Source of the DNA: Acidimicrobiia bacterium
GTDB taxonomy: Bacteria > Actinomycetota > Acidimicrobiia > IMCC26256 > JAOSJM01
Direction: 5' to 3'
NCBI GenBank assembly: GCA_027494165.1
Contig: JAOSJM010000005.1
Coordinates: forward strand, 372,001 to 436,000
DNA length: 64,000 nucleotides
Positions 50,756 to 59,337 of this stretch are shown here, piece after piece. Positions within the stretch are counted from its first letter, which is position 1, and each line of letters starts with the position of its first letter. The notes beneath the pieces were generated by a model. The model was not told the origin of the DNA. It saw only the letters and a program-made list of their open reading frames with translations, and did no database searches. The translations under genes and the position numbers were made by a program.

Positions 50756-50802
50756 CCCAGGAGTCTACTGACACGCCTGTGATTCGCCGGCCCTCTGCGC
50801 CC

Positions 50803-50985
50803 GGTCGGTGCGGAATCGGGGCCCACAGCCCGAGCGCCAACCCGGGGAGGGAAGGGGTGGCGCCGACCGGGAGGCGAGGGGGTGCAGGCTCGACCTGGCC
50901 GGGTCGGTGCGGAATCGGGCCCCAGCCCGAAAACGCGCCAACCCGGGGAGGGAAGGGGTGGCGCCGACCCGGGGAGGCGAGGGGG
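50803..50985. repeat. duplicated ~80-bp element between uppS and recO
   Basis: Copy 1 is at 50803-50882 and copy 2 at 50902-50985. They share a perfect 34-base core (50835-50868 and 50936-50969) and the start GGTCGGTGCGGAATCGGG. Each copy has terminal inverted repeats (GGTCGG and CCGACC). This is the only content of the 250-base gap between uppS and recO. Confidence 0.8.
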
Positions 50986-51005
50986 ACGTGAGGGGGAGTC
51001 GGGGC

Positions 51006-51725
51006 TCAGGTCTCGATGGCCCCGAAGCGCCGTTCCCGCCGCTGGAACTCGTCGATGGCCTCGAACAGGTGCTCCCGGCGGAAGTCCGGCCAGAGGACGT
51101 CGGTGAAGCACAGCTCGGCGTAGGCGAGCTGCCACAGCAGGAAGTTCGAGATCCGGTACTCCCCCGAGGTCCGCACGAGCAGGTCGGGGTCGGGCATGTC
51201 GGGGGCGTAGAGGTGGCGGGCCAGCACCCGCTCGTCGACCTTCTCGGGGTCCAGCTCGCCGGCGGCGACCCGCCGCGCGACGGCCCGGGCGGCGTCGGCC
51301 AGCTCCGCCCGCCCGCCGTAGTTGAACGCGAAGGTCAGGGTCATGCCCCGGTTGCGGGCGGTGAGCGCCTCGGTCTCCTCGATGCGTCGCCGGAGCCGTG
51401 CCGGCACCCGTCCCCTCCGGCGACCGATGAACCGGACGCGGACTCCGCGCTCGTTCAGCTCCTCGCGCCGGCGGAGGAGCAACGACTCGTTGAAGCCCAT
51501 CAGGAACCGGACCTCGTCGACCGGGCGACGCCAGTTCTCGGTCGAGAACGCGAAGACGGTGAGCCACTCGAGCCCGATGTCGAGGGCACCCTGGACCGTG
51601 TCGAACAGCGCCTGCTCGCCGGCCGCGTGCCCGTCGGTCCGCCGGAGGCCCCGGCGCTGCGCCCACCGACCGTTGCCGTCCATCACGATCGCCACGTGTC
51701 GCGGGATGGCCGTCACGCCCGTCAC
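51006..51725 (-). CDS. uppS: isoprenyl (undecaprenyl) diphosphate synthase
   Basis: A 239-aa cis-prenyltransferase making the polyprenyl carrier for cell-wall synthesis. Conserved parts are HVAIVMDGNGRWAQRRGL, FAFSTENWRRPVDEV, FNYGGRAELADAAR and LVRTSGEYRISNFLLWQLAY. GTG 51725 (or GTG 51716). It neighbours recO, as in many actinobacteria. Confidence 0.96.
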   Translation of the reverse strand: MTGVTAIPRHVAIVMDGNGRWAQRRGLRRTDGHAAGEQALFDTVQGALDIGLEWLTVFAFSTENWRRPVDEVRFLMGFNESLLLRRREELNERGVRVRFIGRRRGRVPARLRRRIEETEALTARNRGMTLTFAFNYGGRAELADAARAVARRVAAGELDPEKVDERVLARHLYAPDMPDPDLLVRTSGEYRISNFLLWQLAYAELCFTDVLWPDFRREHLFEAIDEFQRRERRFGAIET

Positions 51726-51846
51726 GCTAGCGGTCACCCGCGGCGACCGGCGATGCCGGTGGACCCGCGTCGCGGACCCGACCGCTCCGTGCCCCGGGGC
51801 CGCGGCGGTAGCATCCGCGACGCCCCACCCGTGACCCCGGAGCCGC

Positions 51847-52773
51847 ATGGACCGCGCCATCCCGTGGACGGCCGTCGTGAACCCCGCCGCGGGGCGGGGA
51901 CGGACCCGCCGCCTGCTGCCGCGCCTCGTCGACGCGCTCGCCGCCAGCGGCCTCGACGTGGACGTGCACGTCACATCCAGCGGGGCCGACGGCCTGGCCC
52001 TGGCCGAGGAGGCCCACAGGGCGGGGCGGGGGGTCGTCGCCTGCGGCGGTGACGGGACGGTGAGCCAGCTCGCCGGCCTGGCCGCCGAGACCGGCGGGCT
52101 CCTCGGGATCGTCCCCAGCGGTTCCGGGAACGACTTCGCCCGCCACGTCGGTCTGGACCACCGCCGCCCTCTCGACGCCGTGCGCGTGCTGCGGGAAGGG
52201 CGCGTCGGGCTCGCCGACCTCGGGCGGGCGAACGGCACCTGGTTCGCCTCGGTGGCCGGCACCGGCTTCGACGCCGAGGCCAACCGCTGGGCCAACGGGG
52301 TCGACCGGGTCAGCGGCACGACGCTCTACGTGCTGGCCGTGCTGCGCACCCTGGCCACGTACCGGCCGCAGCAGTTCCACATCACGGTCGACGGCGCCGC
52401 CCCGCGGGAGGTCGAGGGCTGGCTCGTCAACGTGGCCAACGGCTCCTCCTACGGCGGGGGGATGCGCATCGCTCCCGGCGCCCGGGTCGACGACGGGCTC
52501 CTCGACGTCGTCGTCGTCGGGCCGGTGTCCAGGCTCGACTTCCTCCGGACCTTCCCCAAGGTGTTCCGGGGCCGCCACGTCGAGCACCCCCTGGTCGAGG
52601 TCCACCGCGGACGTCACGTCTCGGTGGCGGCGCTCGATCCGTCGAGTCCCCTGGAGCTGTACGCGAGCGGCGAGCGGATCGGACCGCTCCCCGCCGAGCT
52701 CGAGGCGGTGCCCTCGGCCGTGCGCGTCGTCGTGCCTCCGGAGGCGCCGGTGCGCTGGCCCGAAGGGGGCTGA
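51847..52773 (+). CDS. diacylglycerol kinase/YegS-like lipid kinase
   Basis: A 308-aa DagK-family lipid kinase. The nucleotide loop is VACGGDGTVSQLAG and the second motif IVPSGSGNDFARHVGL; the C-terminal lobe has VDDGLLDVVVVGPVSRLD. Soluble and membrane-associated; it phosphorylates diacylglycerol or a related lipid. ATG 51847. It is the only plus-strand gene in this part and is divergent from uppS with a 121-base gap. Confidence 0.92.
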   Translation: MDRAIPWTAVVNPAAGRGRTRRLLPRLVDALAASGLDVDVHVTSSGADGLALAEEAHRAGRGVVACGGDGTVSQLAGLAAETGGLLGIVPSGSGNDFARHVGLDHRRPLDAVRVLREGRVGLADLGRANGTWFASVAGTGFDAEANRWANGVDRVSGTTLYVLAVLRTLATYRPQQFHITVDGAAPREVEGWLVNVANGSSYGGGMRIAPGARVDDGLLDVVVVGPVSRLDFLRTFPKVFRGRHVEHPLVEVHRGRHVSVAALDPSSPLELYASGERIGPLPAELEAVPSAVRVVVPPEAPVRWPEGG

Positions 52774-52816
52774 CCGGGGCGAGGGGCCGACCACCGCAAG
52801 GAGCGCGGCGATCCGG

Positions 52817-53200
52817 TCACTCGACGACCAGCTCGCCCTCCATCCCGGCCGATCGGTGCCCGGGGATGTCGCACCAGAACTCGTAGGTGCCGGGAGCGAG
52901 CTCGACCTTCAGGGCGTCGGTGTCGCCCTTGCCCGGGACCCTGATCCTGAAGCCGTCGACGTCTTCGATGACGAGGGTGTGCTCACCGCTCTCGACGTTC
53001 GTCACCTCGATCTCGACGATCCCCGCCGGCGCCTCGACGTTCTCGGGCTCGAAGTAGAAGTTGCCGGCGTCGAGCTCGACGGTGGCGTCGGCGGGCCCGG
53101 CCGGCTCCACGTAGTCCACGCCGTCGCCGCCGCAGGCGGCGAGGCCGGCGAGCAGGGCCGTGACGGCGACGGCGCGCCGGATGGCCCGGCGGGACGACAC
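52817..53200 (-). CDS. cupredoxin-like lipoprotein
   Basis: A 127-aa lipoprotein. The signal peptide ends in the lipobox LAAC at about residue 22, followed by a plastocyanin/azurin-like domain with ligands in SGEHTLVIE (His) and FWCDIPGHRSAGM (Cys, His, Met), a complete type-1 copper set. Probably a small periplasmic copper electron carrier or copper donor for the neighbouring oxidase. ATG 53200, 8 bases after the membrane cupredoxin. Confidence 0.9.
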   Translation of the reverse strand: MSSRRAIRRAVAVTALLAGLAACGGDGVDYVEPAGPADATVELDAGNFYFEPENVEAPAGIVEIEVTNVESGEHTLVIEDVDGFRIRVPGKGDTDALKVELAPGTYEFWCDIPGHRSAGMEGELVVE

Positions 53201-53208
53201 GACCGGGA

Positions 53209-54000
53209 TCAGGGCGCCACCGTCGTCGTCGACTCGGCGTCGGCGGTCCCGCCCTCCGTCCCACCGGTGGACGGGGCCTCACCGGTCCCCTCGGTCCCGC
53301 CCTCGGTGCCGCCGCCGTCGGCGGGGGCGGCCCCCTCCTCGACGACGAGGTCGGCCCACATCCCGGCGGCGCGGTGCCCGGGGACGGTGCACCAGATCAC
53401 GTAGTCCCCGACGGCCAGCTCGACCTTGCCGCTGTCGGTCTCGCCCACCGCGTTCACCGGGCCGAGGAGGAACTCCGTCGGGCCGGGCGGGTCGAAGGCG
53501 AGCGTGTGGGTCCCGCCCTTGTTGACGTAGTCGATCTGGATGATCCCGGCCGGCACGGTGAACGAGTCGGCCTGGAAAGCGAGGCTCGGCAGGGCGTCGA
53601 CCGTGAGGGTGAAGATCGGCTCGCCCTCGGGCTCGACGTAGCCGGCCGCGCCCTCGCCCTCGGGCTCGCTCTCGCCCAGGCTCACCGCCCCGGCCGCGAG
53701 CACGAGGGACCCGACCCCGGCGAGGACCAGCACCAGCGACGAGGTCCGCAGCCGCGGGCGGGCCGAGATGAGCGCGGCACCGGCGAGGATGCTCACGGTG
53801 ACCACGGCGGCCACCACGACCGCGGCGCTGTCCTTGGCCGCCAGGAACAGCCTCGAGAGGTTGAGGACGTAGAAGAGCACGGCGACGGCCGCGCCGATCG
53901 GGAGCAGCAGCGGCACGAGCAGCCTGTCCCGGACCGGGTGCTGCTCCTCGCCCGCCGGTTCGAGCTCGGCCGGCGGCCGTTCCTGGACTTCGGTGCTCAT
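53209..54000 (-). CDS. membrane-anchored cupredoxin-domain protein
   Basis: A 263-aa protein with three membrane segments at residues 30-110 (LLLPIGAAVAVLFYVL, VVVAAVVTVSILAGAALI, LVLVLAGVGSLVLAAGAV) and then a cupredoxin domain whose ligands are in GGTHTLAF and VIWCTVPGHRAAGMWADL. The C-terminal 35 residues are Gly/Thr/Glu-rich and low in complexity. It overlaps ctaG (TGATG). It may carry copper or electrons to the oxidase. Confidence 0.88.
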   Translation of the reverse strand: MSTEVQERPPAELEPAGEEQHPVRDRLLVPLLLPIGAAVAVLFYVLNLSRLFLAAKDSAAVVVAAVVTVSILAGAALISARPRLRTSSLVLVLAGVGSLVLAAGAVSLGESEPEGEGAAGYVEPEGEPIFTLTVDALPSLAFQADSFTVPAGIIQIDYVNKGGTHTLAFDPPGPTEFLLGPVNAVGETDSGKVELAVGDYVIWCTVPGHRAAGMWADLVVEEGAAPADGGGTEGGTEGTGEAPSTGGTEGGTADAESTTTVAP

Positions 54001-54845
54001 CAGCTCGTCAACCCCATCCGGTCCAGACGATGCGCACGCCTCGTGCGCTCCCGCTCCTCCCGCTCCTCGCTCGCGAACCAGCGGAAGAAGATCACGGCGA
54101 TGACCGCCCAGAGGAGGAGGCCGGCGCCGATCTTCATGATGAGACCGGCGATCAGCTGGTCCTCCAGCGCGGTCAGCCCCCACAGCTTCGGCAGCGCTTC
54201 GTAGCCACGATACAGGGGCTCGCTGCCGAAGGTCAGAAACGACGCCGGCACCGTGGGCACCACCGACTGCAGGAACAGGAAGGCCAGCCGGGGCAGCGGC
54301 GCCAGTCGGGGGATCTCGGGGACCGGGCTCAGCACCGGCAGCCACATGATGAACCCGGCGACGAACATCAGCGTGTGGTAGCCGAGGTGGACGAGGCCCG
54401 ACTCGAGGGTGGCGTTCACGATCGCCGGCCAGTGGGTGAACACGAGCACGGCGTTGAACACGATCAGCGCGGGGAGGAAGCGGGCCAGCCATCGGACGGT
54501 GCGGAACACGGGGTCGGGTCGCAGGACGAGTCGCAGCATCCAGCCCGGGGTGCCGAGGAGCAGGAGCGGCACCGCGACGAGCTGGATCACGAGGTGCTGC
54601 AGCATGTGCACGCTGTAGAGGTAGCCCTCGGAGACGTCGTGGACCGGCCAGTCCGAGGAGAGCCACAGCGCGAGCAGCCCCAGGGAGAAGGCGGCGATCT
54701 GGAACCGGCTGGCCGGCGGCTCCCCGGGCGGCGCGTGCCGCGGCCCGAGGCGCTGGACCGCCACGGCGTAGCCCGCGGCGAGCAGACCCACGACGAGCCA
54801 CACGTCGGGGTGGGCCTCCCAGGCCGGGAGCGACGTCGCCACCAT
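54000..54845 (-). CDS. ctaG: cytochrome c oxidase assembly factor CtaG (caa3 type)
   Basis: A multi-helix membrane protein of 281 aa of the caa3-type CtaG family, which helps copper insertion into the oxidase. HMLQHLVIQLVAVPLLLLGT, VFTHWPAIVNATLESGLVHL and WGLTALEDQLIAGLIMKIGA carry the conserved histidines and acidic residues. ATG 54845 (or GTG 54848) has GGGGA upstream; a longer frame starts at 54890. Confidence 0.93.
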   Translation of the reverse strand: MVATSLPAWEAHPDVWLVVGLLAAGYAVAVQRLGPRHAPPGEPPASRFQIAAFSLGLLALWLSSDWPVHDVSEGYLYSVHMLQHLVIQLVAVPLLLLGTPGWMLRLVLRPDPVFRTVRWLARFLPALIVFNAVLVFTHWPAIVNATLESGLVHLGYHTLMFVAGFIMWLPVLSPVPEIPRLAPLPRLAFLFLQSVVPTVPASFLTFGSEPLYRGYEALPKLWGLTALEDQLIAGLIMKIGAGLLLWAVIAVIFFRWFASEEREERERTRRAHRLDRMGLTS

Positions 54846-54915
54846 CACGTCCCCGGGCCGCGACGCCGGGGGCTCGTCCCGGCACGGCACGTCGACGGTC
54901 GGAGGGCCATGGTCG

Positions 54916-55311
54916 TCAGTCGAAGACGTGCAGCGAGGCCAGGGTGATGAGGTACAGCACGATCGCCGCGAGCCCGCCGAGGGCGAACACCCGGCGGTAG
55001 AAGCGGATGTCGGTCTTGAGGTGCATGTACCAGGAGGCCACGAGCACGAACTTGACGAGGGCCATCACGAGGAGCAGGGCCACGAGAAGCCCGTCGCTGA
55101 TGTCGCCCTCGAGGTAGTAGAGGCCCACCTCGATCGCGGTCACGACGACCAGGACCACGGCGATGAGCACGTACTGGAACGGGCTCGGGTGCGGACGGAT
55201 CTCGCCGGGCAGCAGGGCCGGGGCCGCCTCGGCGGCCGGCTCCGGTGTCGGCTCCCGCTCGGCCTGCTCGACCGCGCTCCCGGTGCCCTCGGTCGTCTCG
55301 ACGTCGCTCAT
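54916..55311 (-). CDS. cytochrome c oxidase subunit IV (prokaryotic COX4 type)
   Basis: A 131-aa protein with an acidic N-terminal tail and three membrane helices (YVLIAVVLVVVTAIEVGLYY, LVALLLVMALVKFVLVASWY, FALGGLAAIVLYLITLASLH). VASWYMHLKTDIRFYRRVF is characteristic of COX4-pro/CyoD proteins. ATG 55311. A small accessory subunit of the oxidase. Confidence 0.9.
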   Translation of the reverse strand: MSDVETTEGTGSAVEQAEREPTPEPAAEAAPALLPGEIRPHPSPFQYVLIAVVLVVVTAIEVGLYYLEGDISDGLLVALLLVMALVKFVLVASWYMHLKTDIRFYRRVFALGGLAAIVLYLITLASLHVFD

Positions 55312-55384
55312 GCGGCTCCACCCCGCGTCATCGGTGGCGTTCCTCCCCTGCCGGGCCGATCGGCTCGCCCCACCTGTCGCGGGC

Positions 55385-55987
55385 TCATTGCGGCACCAGG
55401 TAGACGACCGTGAAGATCACGATCCAGATGACGTCGACGAAGTGCCAGTAGAGCCCGGCGACCTCGACCTTCTCGGCGTCGGCGCTGGTGAGCCGGCCCT
55501 GGACCGACATCCCCCAGAGGGACATGAGCCAGACGATCCCGGCGGTCACGTGGGCACCGTGAAGGCCGGTGAGCACGAAGAACGACGACGCGCTCAGGTT
55601 GGTGCCGAGCTTGAAGCCCTCCCGGTAGAACTCGGTGAACTCGTAGACCTGCCCGCTGATGAAGGTCAGCCCGAACAGGACCGTCGCCATCAACCAGACG
55701 CGCAGGCGCCGGTGGTCACCCCGCTGGATCGCCGCCAGCGAGAGCACCATCGTGAGGCTGCTCATCAGCAGGATGAACGACGTCACCGACGTGAAGGGGA
55801 TGTCGAGCACGTCCTCCAGGAGCGGCTCCGCCTGCCCCTCGCGCCCCCGGTAGAGCAGGAACGCGGCGATGAACCCGCCGAAGAACAGGAAGTCCGACGA
55901 CAGGAACAGCCACATCCCGAGCTTGGTGTTCCCGACGCCCGTCCCGGTCTGCTCGGCCTCGTGGCCCCTGACGGCTAGCTGCTGCAT
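55385..55987 (-). CDS. ctaE: cytochrome c oxidase subunit III
   Basis: A 200-aa five-helix subunit III. KLGMWLFLSSDFLFFGGFIA and LTGLHGAHVTAGIVWLM, then VAGLYWHFVDVIWIVIFTVV, are standard, including the glutamate/histidine positions. ATG 55987; 34 bases after ctaD on the same strand. Confidence 0.95.
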   Translation of the reverse strand: MQQLAVRGHEAEQTGTGVGNTKLGMWLFLSSDFLFFGGFIAAFLLYRGREGQAEPLLEDVLDIPFTSVTSFILLMSSLTMVLSLAAIQRGDHRRLRVWLMATVLFGLTFISGQVYEFTEFYREGFKLGTNLSASSFFVLTGLHGAHVTAGIVWLMSLWGMSVQGRLTSADAEKVEVAGLYWHFVDVIWIVIFTVVYLVPQ

Positions 55988-56021
55988 CCGTCGTCCTCGT
56001 CGTCCCTCGTCCTGCGACCCG

Positions 56022-57992
56022 TCACTCGGCGGCGGGATCGGTCGGCGGCTCGATCGCCCAGGCGTACATGCCGTAGAGCAGGACCACCGCCCCGGCCAGG
56101 GCCAGCCAGATGCTCTTGTACACCACGGCGTACCCGATGACGGGCAGCCCGATCGCCATCACGAGCGGGAAGTAGGACGGCGAGGGCATGTGGATCCCGT
56201 GGCCGTCCCCGCCGCCGTGCCCGGTGGCCACCTCGCCGCCCTCGGCCGTGGCCACCGCCGTACCGGCCTCGGACCGGCCCTCGTCGTCGGCGCCGCCCCT
56301 CGGCAGCCGCACCAGCCGACCTTCCTCGTCCTCGGTGTACTTCCGGTGCCAGTAGTCGTCCCGGGAGTGCACGGTGGGGATCTCGGCGAAGTTGTACTCG
56401 GGCGGCGGCGACGACGTCGTCCACTCGAGCGTACGGGCGTCCCACGGGTCGTCGCCCGCCGGCTTGCCCCGGGAGCGGCTGACGAGCAGGTTCACCACGA
56501 ACACCAGGACGGCCGCGGCGATGACGAAGGACCCGATCGTGGCGAGCAGGTTCATGAAGTCCCAGCCGAGGCCTTCGCCGTAGACGTAGGTGCGGCGGGG
56601 CATGCCCATGAGGCCCACGAAGTGCATGGGGAAGAACGTGAGGTTGAACCCCACGACGAGCGTCCAGAAGGCGATCTTGCCCAGGCGCTCGTCCATGAAG
56701 CGGCCGTACAGCTTCGGGAACCAGTAGGTGATCCCTCCGAGGACGGCGAACACCAGGCCGCCGAAGAGCACGTAGTGGAAGTGGGCCACGACGAAGTAGG
56801 TGTCCGTCTGCTGCGTGTCGGCGGGCACGATCGAGTGCATCACGCCCGAGAGCCCGCCGATCGTGAACTGCGCGATGAAGCCGAGCATGTACAGCAGCGG
56901 GGCCGTCAGGCGGATCGAGCCGCCCCACAGCGTGCCGAGCCAGTTGAAGATCTTCACGCCCGTCGGGACGGCGATGAACATCGTGGAGAGCCCGAAGGCG
57001 GACACCGCGACCGGACCGAGGCCGGAGGCGAACATGTGGTGGGCCCAGACGCCCCAGCCCATGAACCCGATGGCGATGCCGGAGAAGACGACCACCGAGT
57101 AGCCGAACAGCGGCTTGCGCGAGAACACCGGGAGGATCTCCGAGACGATGCCCATGCCCGGCAGGATCAGGATGTACACCTCCGGATGGCCGAAGATCCA
57201 GAAGAGGTGCTGGTAGAGCAGCGGGTCGCCGCCGGCGGTGGCGTCGAAGAAGAGGGTCCCGAAGCTGCGGTCGAAGATCACCATCAGGAGCGCGGCGGTG
57301 ACCGGCGGCATGGCGAACAGGATGAGGAAGGCCGTGACCAGCATCATCCAGACGAAGACCGGCATCCGCATGAGGGTCATGCCCGGGGCCCGCATGTTGA
57401 GGATCGTGACGATCAGGTTGATCGCCGTCAGCGTCGAGCCGATGCCGAGCAGGATGAGGCCCACGGCCCAGAAGTCGGGGCCGTGGCCGGGCAGGAACCC
57501 GGAGCTCAGCGGGGTGCTGGTGAGCGGCGTGTAGCCGAACCACCCGCCGTCGGGAGCGCCCCCGAAGCCGGGCAGGAAGCTGGAGTAGAGGAACACCCCG
57601 CCCATGACGAACACCCAGAACCCGAAGATGTTCAGGCGGGGGAAGGCGACGTCCCGGGCCCCGATCATGAGCGGGATGAGGTAGTTCCCGAAGGCCGCCG
57701 CGAGCGGCATGCCCAGCAGGAACACCATGGTCGTGCCGTGCATGGTGAAGAGCTGGTTGTACTGGCCCGCGGTGAGGAGCGAGCCGTCGGGGCCGGCGAG
57801 CTGCAGGCGGATCAGCAGGGCCTCGATGCCGCCGACGACGAAGAAGATCAGCGCGCCGGCGCCGTACATGATGCCGATCTTCTTGTGGTCGACCGTCGTG
57901 AACCAGCTCCACACACCGGTCGTGGCCCGGGGCCGGCGCAGCAGGACCGGGACCCGGCGCCGGGTCGGGACTGCGACATCCACCGTCGTCAT
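56022..57992 (-). CDS. ctaD: cytochrome c oxidase subunit I with C-terminal extension
   Basis: A 656-aa heme-copper oxidase subunit I. The heme and CuB ligands are in FTMHGTTMVFLLGMP, FWIFGHPEVYILILPGMG, GVWAHHMFASGLG and VAHFHYVLFGG. The cross-linked Tyr motif GHPEVY is present. About 80 extra residues at the C-terminus include a glycine/histidine-rich linker and HMPSPSYFPLVMAIGLPV with two helices, a small subunit-like domain seen in some actinobacterial oxidases. Confidence 0.96.
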   Translation of the reverse strand: MTTVDVAVPTRRRVPVLLRRPRATTGVWSWFTTVDHKKIGIMYGAGALIFFVVGGIEALLIRLQLAGPDGSLLTAGQYNQLFTMHGTTMVFLLGMPLAAAFGNYLIPLMIGARDVAFPRLNIFGFWVFVMGGVFLYSSFLPGFGGAPDGGWFGYTPLTSTPLSSGFLPGHGPDFWAVGLILLGIGSTLTAINLIVTILNMRAPGMTLMRMPVFVWMMLVTAFLILFAMPPVTAALLMVIFDRSFGTLFFDATAGGDPLLYQHLFWIFGHPEVYILILPGMGIVSEILPVFSRKPLFGYSVVVFSGIAIGFMGWGVWAHHMFASGLGPVAVSAFGLSTMFIAVPTGVKIFNWLGTLWGGSIRLTAPLLYMLGFIAQFTIGGLSGVMHSIVPADTQQTDTYFVVAHFHYVLFGGLVFAVLGGITYWFPKLYGRFMDERLGKIAFWTLVVGFNLTFFPMHFVGLMGMPRRTYVYGEGLGWDFMNLLATIGSFVIAAAVLVFVVNLLVSRSRGKPAGDDPWDARTLEWTTSSPPPEYNFAEIPTVHSRDDYWHRKYTEDEEGRLVRLPRGGADDEGRSEAGTAVATAEGGEVATGHGGGDGHGIHMPSPSYFPLVMAIGLPVIGYAVVYKSIWLALAGAVVLLYGMYAWAIEPPTDPAAE

Positions 57993-58026
57993 CGACGTTC
58001 CCCCTCGAAGGGCTGGCGCGGTCGGG

Positions 58027-59157
58027 TCATCGGCTCGTGGGGTCGGACAGCAGGTAGTCGACGATCGCCTCGGCGTCGGCCTCGGTCATGGCCTGCTGGC
58101 CCGCGGGGGTGTCCTCCACGAACGAGGGCATGCCGACGCACGTGACGTCCGGCCCCAGGGGCTGGCGGCAGTCCTCGGACTCCATCGGGATGAAGGACGG
58201 GGCGTCGAGGATCCAGCGCCGGAGCAGGTCGCGGTCGATCTCGCCGTCCTCGCCGCGCAGGGCCAGGGTGCCACCGGCGATCGTCGTGCGGCTGCCCAGG
58301 TGGGTCAGGTTCGGGCCGTAGGCCGTGAGCCTCGGGTCGTCGAAGATGTGGCAGTTCGTGCAGCCGTAGACCTGGGTGATGAGGGCCTCCACCTCGCCGG
58401 CGGGCTCGCCGTTCTCGTCGAGGAGCGGAGCACGCCGCTCGCGCTGGCCGGCCACCCACGCCTCGAACTCGCCCTCGGTCTGGGCGACCACGCGCATCCG
58501 CATGTTGGCATGCGACAGCCCGCAGTACTCCGCGCACTGCCCGAGGTAGACGCCCGGCTCGTCGGCCTCGATGACGAGATCGTGGTTGCGCCCGGGAACG
58601 GCGTCCTTCTTGCCGGCCAGCGAGGGGATCCAGAAGCTGTGGATCACGTCCTCGGCGGTGATGTCGAGCTTCACCGGCCGCCCGGCAGGGATGTGCATCT
58701 CGGTGGAGGTGATGATCCCGAACTCGGGGTACTGGAACTCCCACCACCACTGCTTCCCGACCACCTTCACCTCGAGGGCGTCGGAGCCGGGGTCCTCGGC
58801 GAGGTCGAACACGGTGGCGACGGTGGGGATGGCCAGGGCGGCCAGGATCAAAGCCGGGACCAGCGTCCAGCCGATCTCGAGGGCGGTGTTGCCGTGGACC
58901 TGCCTCGGGGCGTCGTCGCGTCCGGGACGCTGGCGGAAGCGCAGCACGGCCAGGACGAGCACGACGAAGACGAAGACCCCGATCACCGTGGCCACGACGA
59001 CCACCGGGACGAACAGGTCCTGGATCTTGTCGGCGGCCGGACCGGCGGGGCGCAGCGAGTTCTGGTCGTTCTCGGGCCCACAGGCGGAGAGGAGGGAGGT
59101 GGCCCCGAGCAGCCCGGCGAGAGCCCACCACCTCCGGCGCGTGCTGCGATGCCTCAT
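58027..59157 (-). CDS. ctaC: cytochrome c oxidase subunit II with fused cytochrome c (caa3 type)
   Basis: A 376-aa lipoprotein subunit II. The signal peptide ends in the lipobox LLSAC. Then come a membrane hairpin (VVVVATVIGVFVFVVLVLAV), the cupredoxin with the CuA motif LGQCAEYCGLSHANMRM, and a C-terminal cytochrome c domain (VYGCTNCHIFDD, with GMPSF as the methionine ligand). This defines a caa3-type oxidase. ATG 59157; a longer frame upstream is not supported. Confidence 0.95.
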   Translation of the reverse strand: MRHRSTRRRWWALAGLLGATSLLSACGPENDQNSLRPAGPAADKIQDLFVPVVVVATVIGVFVFVVLVLAVLRFRQRPGRDDAPRQVHGNTALEIGWTLVPALILAALAIPTVATVFDLAEDPGSDALEVKVVGKQWWWEFQYPEFGIITSTEMHIPAGRPVKLDITAEDVIHSFWIPSLAGKKDAVPGRNHDLVIEADEPGVYLGQCAEYCGLSHANMRMRVVAQTEGEFEAWVAGQRERRAPLLDENGEPAGEVEALITQVYGCTNCHIFDDPRLTAYGPNLTHLGSRTTIAGGTLALRGEDGEIDRDLLRRWILDAPSFIPMESEDCRQPLGPDVTCVGMPSFVEDTPAGQQAMTEADAEAIVDYLLSDPTSR

Positions 59158-59337
59158 GTCCCTCCCTGACCCCGAGCAGGACCCCGAGCGGGGCCCGGCG
59201 AGCGGGTCGCCGCGCTCGCTCGCCAACCCTCGGCGCACTCTACCGCCGGCGCTTCGGCCGGACACAACTTCTGGTCCGGCTTCCGGTCCGGCCCACCGGG
59301 GACGGTGCGGGCGGGGCCGGCGGAGGGAGCGCCGCCC

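Noticed and set aside
55869..58145. 758-codon plus-strand ORF opposite ctaD
   Set aside because: It is very rich in His, Glu and Asp, has no domain, and mirrors the codon bias of ctaD on the other strand.
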